A DNA stretch of 9,032 nucleotides, from NCBI GenBank assembly GCA_046719185.1, contig JBDNDK010000098.1, positions 1 through 9,032 of the forward strand, given 5' to 3'. The DNA is from JBDNDK01 sp046719185 (GTDB lineage Bacteria; Armatimonadota; UBA5829). Below, one piece after another: positions 1 through 6,649 of this stretch; the stretch's first letter is position 1, and each line of letters begins with the position of its first letter. The notes under the pieces are model-generated. The model was given only the letters and a program-made list of their open reading frames with translations, was not told the origin of the DNA and searched no databases. The position numbers were made by a program, and so were the translations under genes.

Positions 1-12
1 CATATAATTACA

Positions 13-39
13 ATAGATTCCAAATCAAGTTTGGAATGA
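13..39 (-). repeat. Dispersed palindrome, TTCCAAA type, copy 1
   Basis: An 8-bp perfect inverted repeat (ATTCCAAA at 17-24 and TTTGGAAT at 30-37) surrounds a 5-nt loop. Read on the - strand it has the frame TCA, arm, CTTGA, arm, CT. Its 27 nt are identical, in opposite orientation, to 4616-4642. It resembles the widespread intergenic palindromes that begin CGTCATTCC and end GGAATCT in many bacterial genomes; that comparison is from memory. Function unknown. Confidence 0.75.
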
Positions 40-171
40 GGTGACGGTGCTCAAAACAGCATTAGAGTAGAATAAAAAACGAATAATCACTCATAATGAC
101 ATCAACAATAACCTCAATATCACACCTAGCTCTGCATCAAAAAAATAATATCAAAAAATTTTATGCATGAG

Positions 172-200
172 TTTACAAGTGAAAGGATGTTGGTTATAAT
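172..200 (+). promoter_or_regulatory. Predicted sigma-A promoter of the ars operon
   Basis: A -35 box TTTACA (172-177, five of six consensus bases) and a perfect -10 box TATAAT (195-200) are separated by exactly 17 bp. Transcription would start near 207, giving a leader of about 30 nt before arsR. The candidate ArsR operator (203-231) lies across the start site, as expected for a repressor that blocks polymerase. No other promoter of this quality is visible before arsR. Confidence 0.7.
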
Positions 201-202
201 TG

Positions 203-231
203 ATATATCGACATATATAGATATATAGATA
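203..231. promoter_or_regulatory. Candidate ArsR operator (AT-rich repeats)
   Basis: The block between the -10 box and the arsR start has an inverted repeat, ATATATC (203-209) and GATATAT (220-226), separated by 10 bp. It also has two tandem copies of ATATATAG (213-220 and 221-228). ArsR/SmtB repressors usually bind AT-rich dyads overlapping their own promoter, and this is the only such structure near the start site. The sequence is so AT-rich that the repeats could be partly chance, so the exact boundaries are inference. Confidence 0.45.
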
Positions 232-236
232 TTATT

Positions 237-542
237 ATGGATAAATTATTCAAAGCATTAAGTGACCCTAACAGAATAAAGATTATTGAAATACTTGCCA
301 ACAGAGGTGAGGCTTGTGTATGCAGGCTAAATGAAGAGATAGATATTTGTCAGTCTTCTCTATCACACCATATGACTATACTCAAAAATGCTGGTTTGGT
401 TGAATCCAGAAGAGAAGGTCAATGGATACACTACTCCATTGTGCCAAGTGCATTACAAGAAATGAATAACTATCTCAGAAACATTATAACAAATGTGAAA
501 AATACTCATCCCAGCACCCATGATTCAATCTGTCAGAAATAA
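237..542 (+). CDS. arsR: ArsR/SmtB-family arsenic-responsive repressor
   Basis: This 101-residue winged helix-turn-helix protein has the usual ArsR/SmtB layout: the opening F-K-A-L-S-D-P-N-R-I (5-14), a recognition helix around S40-S-L-S-H-H45, and the wing ending in G-Q-W-I-H-Y-S. The family represses its own operon and lets go when trivalent arsenic or antimony binds. The pair C27-V-C29 matches the metalloid-sensing CVC of classical ArsR. The third cysteine of the E. coli R773 type (three residues after the second) is absent; Cys38 and Cys99 are other possible ligands. Being first in an operon with arsC and acr3 supports arsenic as the signal. The ATG start is chosen because the conserved N-terminus begins at once, but no good Shine-Dalgarno sequence precedes it (the upstream bases are only A/T with single G's), so the gene may be weakly translated. 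Confidence 0.93.
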   Translation: MDKLFKALSDPNRIKIIEILANRGEACVCRLNEEIDICQSSLSHHMTILKNAGLVESRREGQWIHYSIVPSALQEMNNYLRNIITNVKNTHPSTHDSICQK

Positions 543-596
543 TATTTTTTTGATAGATATTTCTATATATATAAATATGCAAATATGTCAATATAC

Positions 597-604
597 AGGA
601 GAGG
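597..604 (+). promoter_or_regulatory. Ribosome binding site deciding the arsC start
   Basis: AGGAGAGG ends 4 nt before the ATG at 609 (7 nt if AGGAG is taken as the core). The upstream in-frame ATG at 585 has only A/T-rich sequence before it. This site lies inside the longer reading frame, so it favours 609 as the true start. Confidence 0.75.
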
Positions 605-608
605 ATAT

Positions 609-1004
609 ATGAAGAAGGTAGTTTTTGTATGTGTTCATAATTCAGGCAGAAGCCAGATGGCTGAGGCTTTTGCAAAGAAACTTGGTGAAGGCAAAATAAT
701 AGCTGAATCTGCAGGCACAGAGCCCGGTGATACACTTAACCCACAAGCAGTAGAAGCTATGAAAGAAATAGGATATGACATGTCCAGCCACTACCCTAAA
801 ATGATGACTGAAGAAATGGCAAAATATGACAAAATCATCACAATGGGTTGTGGAGTGGATGCAGATTCTTGCCCAGCAACCTTTATGCCTACAGAAGATT
901 GGGGTCTTGAAGATCCTAAAGGCAAGCCTATTGAGAAAGTAAGAGAAATAAGAGATGAGATTGAAAGAAGAGTAAAGCTATTGATAGAAGAACTGACAAA
1001 TTAG
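609..1004 (+). CDS. arsC: Thioredoxin-type arsenate reductase ArsC
   Basis: A 131-residue protein of the low-molecular-weight tyrosine phosphatase fold, cytoplasmic. It reduces arsenate to arsenite with a three-cysteine relay. The P-loop nucleophile is Cys8 in C-V-H-N-S-G-R14-S (the CX5R motif), the relay pair is Cys81 and Cys88 (C-G-V-D-A-D-S-C, the same spacing as Cys82/Cys89 of the plasmid pI258 enzyme), and Asp102 in E-D-P is the likely general acid. All three cysteines are present, so a thioredoxin-coupled enzyme is favoured over a plain tyrosine phosphatase. The start at 609 is preferred over an in-frame ATG at 585: AGGAGAGG (597-604) sits correctly before 609, and family members begin just before the first beta strand (M-K-K-V-V-F-V-C). 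It lies between arsR and acr3 in the same transcription unit. Confidence 0.95.
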   Translation: MKKVVFVCVHNSGRSQMAEAFAKKLGEGKIIAESAGTEPGDTLNPQAVEAMKEIGYDMSSHYPKMMTEEMAKYDKIITMGCGVDADSCPATFMPTEDWGLEDPKGKPIEKVREIRDEIERRVKLLIEELTN

Positions 1005-1017
1005 TGAGGTAAAGAAA

Positions 1018-2094
1018 TTGGAAACTTGCACAACATCTAGATTATCTTTCTTGGACAGATTTCTCACACTATGGATATTTTTAGCAATGGCTATTGGTGT
1101 GGGTCTTGGATATTTTATAGTTGGAATACATGACTTTTGGGATAAATTTTCAGTTGGAACAACAAATATACCCATAGCATTTGGTTTGATACTTATGATG
1201 TATCCTCCTCTTGCAAAAGTGAAATATGAAGAGCTTGGAGAAGTGTTTAGAAACTATAGGATACTTGGTCTATCTCTCATCCAAAACTGGGTTGTAGGAC
1301 CAATACTAATGTTTTTATTAGCTATCATATTTTTAAGAGGCTATCCTGAGTTTATGGTTGGTCTTATTATGATTGGTCTTGCAAGATGTATTGCTATGGT
1401 GATTGTATGGAATGAGCTAGCAAAAGGTGATACAGAATATGCAGCTGGATTGGTAGCTTTTAATTCTGTATTTCAAGTGCTTTTCTTTTCTGTTTATGCC
1501 TATATATTCATCACAGTATTGCCTCCACTATTTGGACTAGAGGGAGTTGTGGTGAAAATCACTATTGGTGAGATAGCAAAGAGTGTGTTTATATATCTTG
1601 GGATACCATTTATAGCTGGAATCATCACCAGAATAATAGGAATCAAAACAAAAGGCAGAGAATGGTATGAGAAAAAATTTATACCTAAAATCAGCCCAAT
1701 TACTCTTATTGCCCTACTTTTTACTATCATTGTGATGTTCTCATTCAAGGGAGATACTATTGTAAAACTGCCATTGGATGTGGTTAGAATAGCAATTCCG
1801 CTTTTGATATATTTTGTTGTGATGTTTATGATTTCATTTTATCTTGGCAAGAAGATTGGAGCAGACTACTCAAAATCTGCAACTCTATCATTCACTGCAG
1901 CATCAAACAATTTTGAGCTTGCAATAGCTGTTGCAATAGCAGTATTTGGAATAGGTTCTGGAGTTGCATTTGCAGCTGTAATTGGACCATTGGTGGAAGT
2001 GCCAGTATTAATCAGCCTTGTGAATGTAGCATTTTGGATAAGAAGAAAATATTTCAAAGAAGATGTAGAAAATGCTGTTGAACAGCCAGCTTGA
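1018..2094 (+). CDS. acr3: Acr3-family arsenite efflux transporter
   Basis: This 358-residue, very hydrophobic membrane protein of the BASS/Acr3 superfamily is expected to have ten transmembrane helices. It exports arsenite, driven by the membrane potential or proton gradient. Two family signatures are visible. The first is G-L-A-R-C124-I-A-M-V with V-W-N-E-L-A-K-G-D, containing the conserved transport cysteine. The second is A-A-S-N-N-F-E300-L-A-I-A, with the invariant Asn/Glu near the substrate path. This separates it from the unrelated ArsB. The start is a TTG at 1018, with TGAGGT (1005-1010) overlapping the end of arsC as ribosome binding site; the next in-frame ATG would remove the start of the first helix. 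It follows arsC by 13 nt and a strong terminator follows, so it closes the operon. No arsA or arsD is present, so efflux is not ATP-driven. Confidence 0.96.
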   Translation: METCTTSRLSFLDRFLTLWIFLAMAIGVGLGYFIVGIHDFWDKFSVGTTNIPIAFGLILMMYPPLAKVKYEELGEVFRNYRILGLSLIQNWVVGPILMFLLAIIFLRGYPEFMVGLIMIGLARCIAMVIVWNELAKGDTEYAAGLVAFNSVFQVLFFSVYAYIFITVLPPLFGLEGVVVKITIGEIAKSVFIYLGIPFIAGIITRIIGIKTKGREWYEKKFIPKISPITLIALLFTIIVMFSFKGDTIVKLPLDVVRIAIPLLIYFVVMFMISFYLGKKIGADYSKSATLSFTAASNNFELAIAVAIAVFGIGSGVAFAAVIGPLVEVPVLISLVNVAFWIRRKYFKEDVENAVEQPA

Positions 2095-2127
2095 TAAAAG
2101 AAACAAATTGAATTGATATTTTGGTAT

Positions 2128-2157
2128 AATCTCCCTTGGAAACAGGGAGATTTTTTT
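2128..2157 (+). terminator. Intrinsic terminator of the ars operon
   Basis: A 9-bp perfect stem, AATCTCCCT (2128-2136) with AGGGAGATT (2144-2152), around a 7-nt loop leads into a run of seven T's (2151-2157). It sits 33 nt after the acr3 stop and before the next gene's leader. It is the only fully canonical Rho-independent terminator in the window. Confidence 0.92.
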
Positions 2158-2171
2158 GTAGCTCTTTGTAG

Positions 2172-2209
2172 TATAATAAATCGTTATAATATAAAAATAT
2201 ATAGGATGG
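2172..2209 (+). promoter_or_regulatory. Putative promoter and ribosome binding site of the GH116 gene
   Basis: Two TATAAT boxes (2172-2177 and 2185-2190) lie between the ars terminator and the start codon. The matching -35 boxes are weak; TCTTTG at 2163-2168 is 16 bp before the second box. AGGATGG (2203-2209) lies 5 nt before the ATG at 2215 and is an acceptable ribosome binding site. The strong terminator just upstream implies that the gene needs its own promoter; which box is used is inference. Confidence 0.45.
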
Positions 2210-2214
2210 ATTAA

Positions 2215-4605
2215 ATGAAATATCTATTCAGAAATAGTGAGAATATAGCAGACTCCGGCATACCACTTGGTGGTATTGGAACAGGAGCAGTTGAACTGAG
2301 ACCAGATGGAAGGTTTTATGAATGGAACATATTCAATAACAAGCCTTTTTCCTGGAATGGACCAGAAAAATCAGGAATGGATGTATCTGATGCATACTTT
2401 GCAGTGAGGGTTAAATCAGAAAACTCCACTCCCAAAATCAGACTGCTATCAACAGCTCCAAACTGCAGAGAAATGGATGTTTATACTGCACCATATCTAA
2501 GAAACATTCAAGCAATTGAATTTGATGGCAAATACCCATTTGTTGAAGCTCAATATTATGATGACAATTTGCCAATAGACATACAAATGGAAGCATTCAG
2601 CCCATTTATACCAAATGACTTGCACAACTCCAGCCTGCCATCTGTATGCTTTGGCTTTATGGTTACAAATAGATCTGATGAAAAAATATCAGCATCTCTT
2701 TTGTTTTTTGTGAGAAATCAATCCTTATATGGAGCAGAGAAAAGGAAATTAAGAATAAAAAAAGAAGAGTATGATGAACTCAAAATGCTGTTGATGGATG
2801 CCGATGGTGATAGGACAGACCCTACTTTTGGCTCTATGTGTATAGGCACAGATGCAGAGGTTTGTGATACCTTCCTAGGGTATAGATATGATGTTAAATG
2901 GGAAGATGAATATGAAGTAAACATCACCAATTATTGGAAACATTTCAGAGAAACAGGAAATCTGCCTGAAAGCAAAGATAGTGGACAGGCAGGTGTTATA
3001 TCAACAAATATTGAGCTTGAGCCCGGTGAGACTAAGACAGTAAACTTCTATCTTGGTTGGCATTTTCCTAATCTGATTGGGAAAAAGCCACAGAGTGATT
3101 ATATAGGTCATTACTACAACACTTTTTTGAAAGATGCAAAAGATGCAGTAGTTTATATGTATGAAAATCTCTACTATCTCTACAATGAATCTAAAAAATT
3201 CAGCAAACTTTTGTATAAGAAAAACAATGCACAGTGGCTTGCAGATACATTAAGCGGTCAGCTTGCAACTCTATCAAAAAGTGCATGGCATGGTGAAAAA
3301 GGTCAATTTGCAGTATGGGAAGGACTTGGCTGCTGTGGACTACAGACTATTGATGTTGGTTATTATGGTTCAATACCAATAGCTTTGATTTTCCCTGAAG
3401 TTGAAAAGAGGCAAATGATACTCAGCTCCAAGTTTCCCAAGCCTGATGGAAGAGTGCCGCATCTATTTGAAGGTACATTTGAATCTGTTGATGAGACAGG
3501 TTATATCAGGATTGATATGATACCTCAATATACCCTTATGCTGTATAGAGATTGGCTCTGGCTTAATGATAAATCATACCTATCAGAGGTATGGGAATTT
3601 ACCAAGAAATCAATGGAATATATACATAAAACAGATAAGAATGGTGATGGTCTGCCAGATAATAAGGGAGTTGACCAAACCTATGATGTATGGAAATTCT
3701 TTGGAACATCAGCCTATGTGAGCTGTTTATACTTAGCCTCATTAAAAGCAGGAGCGGAGCTTGCAAAAGTAATGGATGAACCAAAACTAGCAGAAAAATA
3801 TGAAGCTAGATATTCAAAAGGTGTTGAAAGCTTTGTAAGCCAGCTTTGGAATGGTGAGTATTTTATCTTATGGAATGAAATATCAAATAACACTAAAGAT
3901 GAAGGTGTGATGGCTGGTGCATTAGATGGTCAATGGTATGCACATATGCTTGGTCTTGGTTATATTCTACCAGAGGAAATGGTGAAGTCTCACTTAGGAT
4001 CTGTGATGAAATACAACTTTGACCATGAGCATGGATTACTTAATGGAGCATACCCTGAGGGGGTTCCTATTCCTGAGCAGGTTTATAAAAGCCATCAAAT
4101 ACTCAGCCCCTGGTCAGGCACAGAATATGCTGTTGCCAGCCATATGATTTATGAAGGAATGTATGATGAAGCAATATCAGTGATATATGCTGTTGAAGAA
4201 AGATATTATGAGAGATGCAGATATTGGGACCATAAGGAATGTGGTGGTCACTACTACAGAGCAATGGTGGCATGGGCAATCCTAATGTCCATGAATGGTC
4301 AGAAGTATAATAAGATAACAAACACCCTGCATCTATCACCTGCTTTCATTGAAGGCAAGAGCCCTCTTATCTTACCTGGATTTGTGGGAGAGATTATCAA
4401 GACAAAAAGCAGTTTGTGTATAAGACATATATCAGGAAGTCTTGAGCTGGATAATATAGTATGCACAGGGTTAGGCAAAAAGCCAAAATCAATATCCTAT
4501 GGAAGTAAAAAGCAGGATTTCTCAGTGAGTAAAGAAGACAATGCTGTTAATGTTAGTTTGAAGAAAACTATCAGCATTAAGAGCAAGAAGCTATGTATTG
4601 AGTAA
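2215..4605 (+). CDS. GH116/DUF608-type glycoside hydrolase (beta-glucosidase-like)
   Basis: A 796-residue protein without signal peptide, so cytoplasmic. An N-terminal GBA2_N-like beta domain opens with G15-I-P-L-G-G-I-G-T-G and R-F-Y-E-W-N. An alpha-barrel catalytic domain covers roughly residues 300-720. GH116 enzymes hydrolyse beta-linked glucosides or xylosides with retention. By alignment from memory to human GBA2 and the Thermoanaerobacterium enzyme, the nucleophile is Glu369 (A-V-W-E-G-L-G) and the acid/base is Asp491 (D-Q-T-Y-D-V-W). K-E-C-G-G-H-Y-Y-R682 matches the ECGDHYAR-like substrate motif of bacterial DUF608 proteins. The length is close to the roughly 800 residues of the thermophile enzyme. 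Divergent points: G-L-G-C-C-G-L-Q-T follows the nucleophile where GBA2 has a Q-E-Y-R-type segment, and the two catalytic residues are 122 apart rather than about 150. Family certain, substrate not. It is transcribed alone, with no sugar transporter nearby. Confidence 0.88.
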   Translation: MKYLFRNSENIADSGIPLGGIGTGAVELRPDGRFYEWNIFNNKPFSWNGPEKSGMDVSDAYFAVRVKSENSTPKIRLLSTAPNCREMDVYTAPYLRNIQAIEFDGKYPFVEAQYYDDNLPIDIQMEAFSPFIPNDLHNSSLPSVCFGFMVTNRSDEKISASLLFFVRNQSLYGAEKRKLRIKKEEYDELKMLLMDADGDRTDPTFGSMCIGTDAEVCDTFLGYRYDVKWEDEYEVNITNYWKHFRETGNLPESKDSGQAGVISTNIELEPGETKTVNFYLGWHFPNLIGKKPQSDYIGHYYNTFLKDAKDAVVYMYENLYYLYNESKKFSKLLYKKNNAQWLADTLSGQLATLSKSAWHGEKGQFAVWEGLGCCGLQTIDVGYYGSIPIALIFPEVEKRQMILSSKFPKPDGRVPHLFEGTFESVDETGYIRIDMIPQYTLMLYRDWLWLNDKSYLSEVWEFTKKSMEYIHKTDKNGDGLPDNKGVDQTYDVWKFFGTSAYVSCLYLASLKAGAELAKVMDEPKLAEKYEARYSKGVESFVSQLWNGEYFILWNEISNNTKDEGVMAGALDGQWYAHMLGLGYILPEEMVKSHLGSVMKYNFDHEHGLLNGAYPEGVPIPEQVYKSHQILSPWSGTEYAVASHMIYEGMYDEAISVIYAVEERYYERCRYWDHKECGGHYYRAMVAWAILMSMNGQKYNKITNTLHLSPAFIEGKSPLILPGFVGEIIKTKSSLCIRHISGSLELDNIVCTGLGKKPKSISYGSKKQDFSVSKEDNAVNVSLKKTISIKSKKLCIE

Positions 4606-4614
4606 CACATACAC

Positions 4615-4642
4615 GTCATTCCAAACTTGATTTGGAATCTAT
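4615..4642 (+). repeat. Dispersed palindrome, TTCCAAA type, copy 2
   Basis: ATTCCAAA (4618-4625), loop CTTGA (4626-4630) and TTTGGAAT (4631-4638) make a perfect 8-bp stem, starting 12 nt after the GH116 stop codon. Positions 4616-4642 are identical to 13-39 read on the opposite strand. It could act as a transcript-end hairpin, but no T-run follows. Confidence 0.8.
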
Positions 4643-4696
4643 ATAATTATCAACAAACTCTGTATGGGTAGTTTACCCAATCATCAATACCAATTC

Positions 4697-4721
4697 AGGG
4701 CAGACACATTGGTCTGCCCCT
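4697..4721. repeat. GGGCAGAC palindrome
   Basis: GGGCAGAC (4698-4705) and GTCTGCCC (4712-4719) form a perfect 8-bp stem around ACATTG. It is markedly GC-rich against its surroundings. It resembles a GGGCAGAC/GTCTGCCC intergenic repeat that I recall from other bacterial genomes. No other copy lies in the window. Confidence 0.65.
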
Positions 4722-4751
4722 AAACTTTATTTTCAAAATAATAATCATAGC

Positions 4752-4778
4752 AGATGCTGAGTCAAGCTCAGCATCACG
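4752..4778 (-). repeat. Dispersed palindrome, TGCTGAG type
   Basis: GATGCTGAG (4753-4761) and CTCAGCATC (4767-4775) form a perfect 9-bp stem with a 5-nt loop. On the - strand it reads CGTG, arm, CTTGA, arm, T, matching the copy at 8908-8934. The closing base pair is G-C here and A-T there, a compensatory change. Confidence 0.75.
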
Positions 4779-4785
4779 TTGCTCA

Positions 4786-4812
4786 CGTCACCCTGAATTT
4801 ATTTCAGGATCT
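4786..4812 (+). repeat. Dispersed palindrome, CCCTGAA type
   Basis: GTCAC, then CCTGAA (4792-4797), loop TTTAT, TTCAGG (4803-4808) and ATCT. It lies head-to-head with the neighbouring TGCTGAG-type element, 7 nt apart, as a composite unit. A degraded relative is present at 8949-8974 on the other strand. Confidence 0.7.
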
Positions 4813-4822
4813 AGTTTTATGG

Positions 4823-4848
4823 TGTGTCAGGAACTTGTTCCCGACACA
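4823..4848. repeat. GGAACTTGTTCC palindrome, copy 1
   Basis: Arms GTGTCAGGAAC (4824-4834) and GTTCCCGACAC (4837-4847) pair over 11 positions with one A-C mismatch. It is the last hairpin before the hydA stop codon (22 nt away). A second copy at 8862-8889, beyond the 5' end of the hyd operon, shares the inner 15 nt. It may serve as a 3' hairpin for the hyd transcript, although no T-run follows on that strand. Confidence 0.75.
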
Positions 4849-4869
4849 TGTTATTTGAAGTTTAAGAAA

Positions 4870-6648
4870 TTATTCTACTTTCACCTTGATAGGCTTTTCA
4901 TCTGTAGGTTTATCTCTTTTTATTTTCTTATCCCTTGGGGTGTAGTGGGTATGAAGAAGTTCATGGGATTTATGAGATAAAGGCTCACCTAAAAATTCCT
5001 CATAAATCTTTTTGATAGCTGGGTTTTCATGTGATTTTCTAATAGCCATTGCTTCATCTTCTTCATAGATAGCATCAAGTCTTTTCTTTCTGATTTCTTC
5101 ACTTGTAGGCACAGGCTGACCACCACCACCAATACATCCACCAGGACAACACATAATCTCTATAAAGTGATGGTCTTTGAATCTGCCATTTTTGATGCCT
5201 TCAAGCACTTCTCTGGCATTTGCAAGACCATGTGCAACAGCTGCCTTCACTTTCATATCACCAACAAGCACTTCAGCTTCTCTCACACCTTCCATTCCTC
5301 TAACAGGTGTAACATTAACATCATCAAGAGCTTTGCCAGTGATAAGCTCATAGGCAGTTCTCAAGGCTGCTTCCATAACACCACCGGTGTTGCCAAATAT
5401 AACAGCTGCACCAGTAGATACTCCCAATGGATCATCATATTCAGACTCTGGAAGACTAGGTAAATCAATGCCTGCTTCTTTCATCATCTGAGCAGCCTCT
5501 CTAGTGGTGAGAACATAGTCAACATCTTTATATCCACTATCATCCATCTCTGGTCTTTCACACTCATATTTCTTAGCTGTGCAAGGCATTATGGACACAC
5601 TTACAATATTTGCAGGGTCAATGCCTTCTTTTTCAGCATAATATGTCTTAGCCAGAGCTCCAAACATCTGCTGAGGACTCTTGCAAGTTGAAAGATGAGG
5701 AATAAGCTCAGGATAATAATGCTCAATAAACTTTATCCAACCAGGTGAGCAAGATGTCAGCTGAGGCAACACTCCACCTTTTGTTATTCTCTGAATTAAC
5801 TCACTGCCTTCTTCCATAATAGTTAGGTCTGCAGTGAAATCAGTATCAAATACCCTATCAAAACCTAGTCTTTTTAGTGCAGTAACCATCTTCTTGGTCA
5901 CTCTGGAACCAGCAGGCATTCCAAATTCTTCACCTATTGCAGCTCTAACAGCAGGTGCAGTCTGAACAATCACATGCTTATTAGGATCTTGAATAGCATT
6001 CCAAACAGCCTGTATTGGATTAGCTTCTTTTAATGCACCTGTAGGACATCTATTGATGCATTGTCCACAGTTCACACAAACCACTTCAGCTAGTCCATCA
6101 CCTAAGCCCGGAACAATCACAGTATCCCAGCTTCTACCCATAGAATGAAGAGCAGCAACACTTTGGATATTTTCACAGGTTCTCACACATCTGTTGCAGA
6201 GAATACATTTATCAGGGTCTCTAAACACTGATAGACTGCTGACATCTTTATCATAATGCTTTCTCTCACCCTTGAATCTTATATCCTTTACTCCAAGCTC
6301 CATTGCAAGCTCCTGAAGCTCACATTTCTGGCTCTTGTAGCAAGTAAGACATTCCTGTGGGTGATTTGCAAGCAACAGCTCTAATATTATCTTTCTAGCT
6401 TGTCTTATTTTGGGAGTGTGAGTTTTTACCACCATACCTTCTGCAACTGGATACGCACAAGATGGCTGGAGCACTCTCTGCCCTTCTATTTCCACTACAC
6501 ATATTCTGCAAACACCATCTGGAATCAAATCTGAATGGTAGCATAATGTTGGTATATGAATACCAGCAGATCTTGCAGCCTGCAAAATAGTGTAGCTGTC
6601 ATCAACTGTTATCTTTTGATCATTTATTGTTAAATTAACTTTTGCCAT
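4870..6648 (-). CDS. hydA: [FeFe]-hydrogenase catalytic subunit HydA (NAD-linked trimeric type)
   Basis: A 592-residue cytoplasmic iron-sulfur enzyme that makes or uses H2. Domains in order: a plant-type [2Fe-2S] domain (C36, C47, C50, C64); the NuoG-like His-Cys [4Fe-4S] site (H96, C100, C103, C109); two ferredoxin-type [4Fe-4S] clusters (C148, C151, C154, C158 and C191, C194, C197, C201); and the H-cluster domain from about 225. H-cluster motifs are T-S-C300-S-P-G-W, M-P-C356-T-A-K-K-x-E and E-I-M-C-C501-P-G-G-C505-x-G-G-G-G-Q-P. The first motif has Ser where CpI has a second Cys, and the third has Cys500 where Ala is usual. The C-terminus is a short Lys-rich tail after H-E-L-L-H-T-H-Y; there is no extra C-terminal [2Fe-2S] domain as I recall for Thermotoga HydA. 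AGGAGGT inside the end of hydB, 8 nt before the ATG, drives translation; the gap to hydB is 1 nt. It accepts electrons from HydBC. Confidence 0.97.
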   Translation of the reverse strand: MAKVNLTINDQKITVDDSYTILQAARSAGIHIPTLCYHSDLIPDGVCRICVVEIEGQRVLQPSCAYPVAEGMVVKTHTPKIRQARKIILELLLANHPQECLTCYKSQKCELQELAMELGVKDIRFKGERKHYDKDVSSLSVFRDPDKCILCNRCVRTCENIQSVAALHSMGRSWDTVIVPGLGDGLAEVVCVNCGQCINRCPTGALKEANPIQAVWNAIQDPNKHVIVQTAPAVRAAIGEEFGMPAGSRVTKKMVTALKRLGFDRVFDTDFTADLTIMEEGSELIQRITKGGVLPQLTSCSPGWIKFIEHYYPELIPHLSTCKSPQQMFGALAKTYYAEKEGIDPANIVSVSIMPCTAKKYECERPEMDDSGYKDVDYVLTTREAAQMMKEAGIDLPSLPESEYDDPLGVSTGAAVIFGNTGGVMEAALRTAYELITGKALDDVNVTPVRGMEGVREAEVLVGDMKVKAAVAHGLANAREVLEGIKNGRFKDHHFIEIMCCPGGCIGGGGQPVPTSEEIRKKRLDAIYEEDEAMAIRKSHENPAIKKIYEEFLGEPLSHKSHELLHTHYTPRDKKIKRDKPTDEKPIKVKVE

Positions 6649-6649
6649 C

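Larger units (their letters stand above)
1..236. other. Intergenic region upstream of arsR
   Basis: No gene is supported here. From left to right it holds one dispersed palindrome (13-39), a low-complexity AT-rich stretch in which I see no reading frame of note, the ars promoter (172-200), and the AT-rich operator-like block before arsR. The piece just after the palindrome (GGTGACGGTGC, 41-51) reads on the other strand as a CACCGTCA string that also precedes the palindrome near 8908, so it probably belongs to the same repeat family. Confidence 0.6.
4606..4869. other. Convergent intergenic region rich in palindromes
   Basis: This 264-bp stretch lies between the ends of the GH116 gene and hydA, which face each other. 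It has no supportable gene. It contains at least five separate hairpin-forming repeats, listed individually, plus a small one (TGGGTA at 4665-4670 and TACCCA at 4674-4679). None is followed by a clear T-run in the direction of either gene, so termination here, if it uses these hairpins, is not of the classical intrinsic kind. Confidence 0.7.

Noticed and set aside
585..608. Upstream ATG extending arsC by eight residues
   Set aside because: It has no ribosome binding site, while AGGAGAGG fits the ATG at 609, and the family begins at the first beta strand.
484..735. Minus-strand frame over the arsR end and arsC start
   Set aside because: It overlaps two well-supported genes, has no recognisable domain and no ribosome binding site.
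13..4642. Insertion sequence with terminal inverted repeats
   Set aside because: No transposase lies between the inverted copies, no target duplication is visible, and the elements are themselves palindromes of a dispersed family.
4606..4869. CRISPR array
   Set aside because: The repeats are short palindromes of different sequence and irregular spacing, with no constant repeat-spacer pattern.
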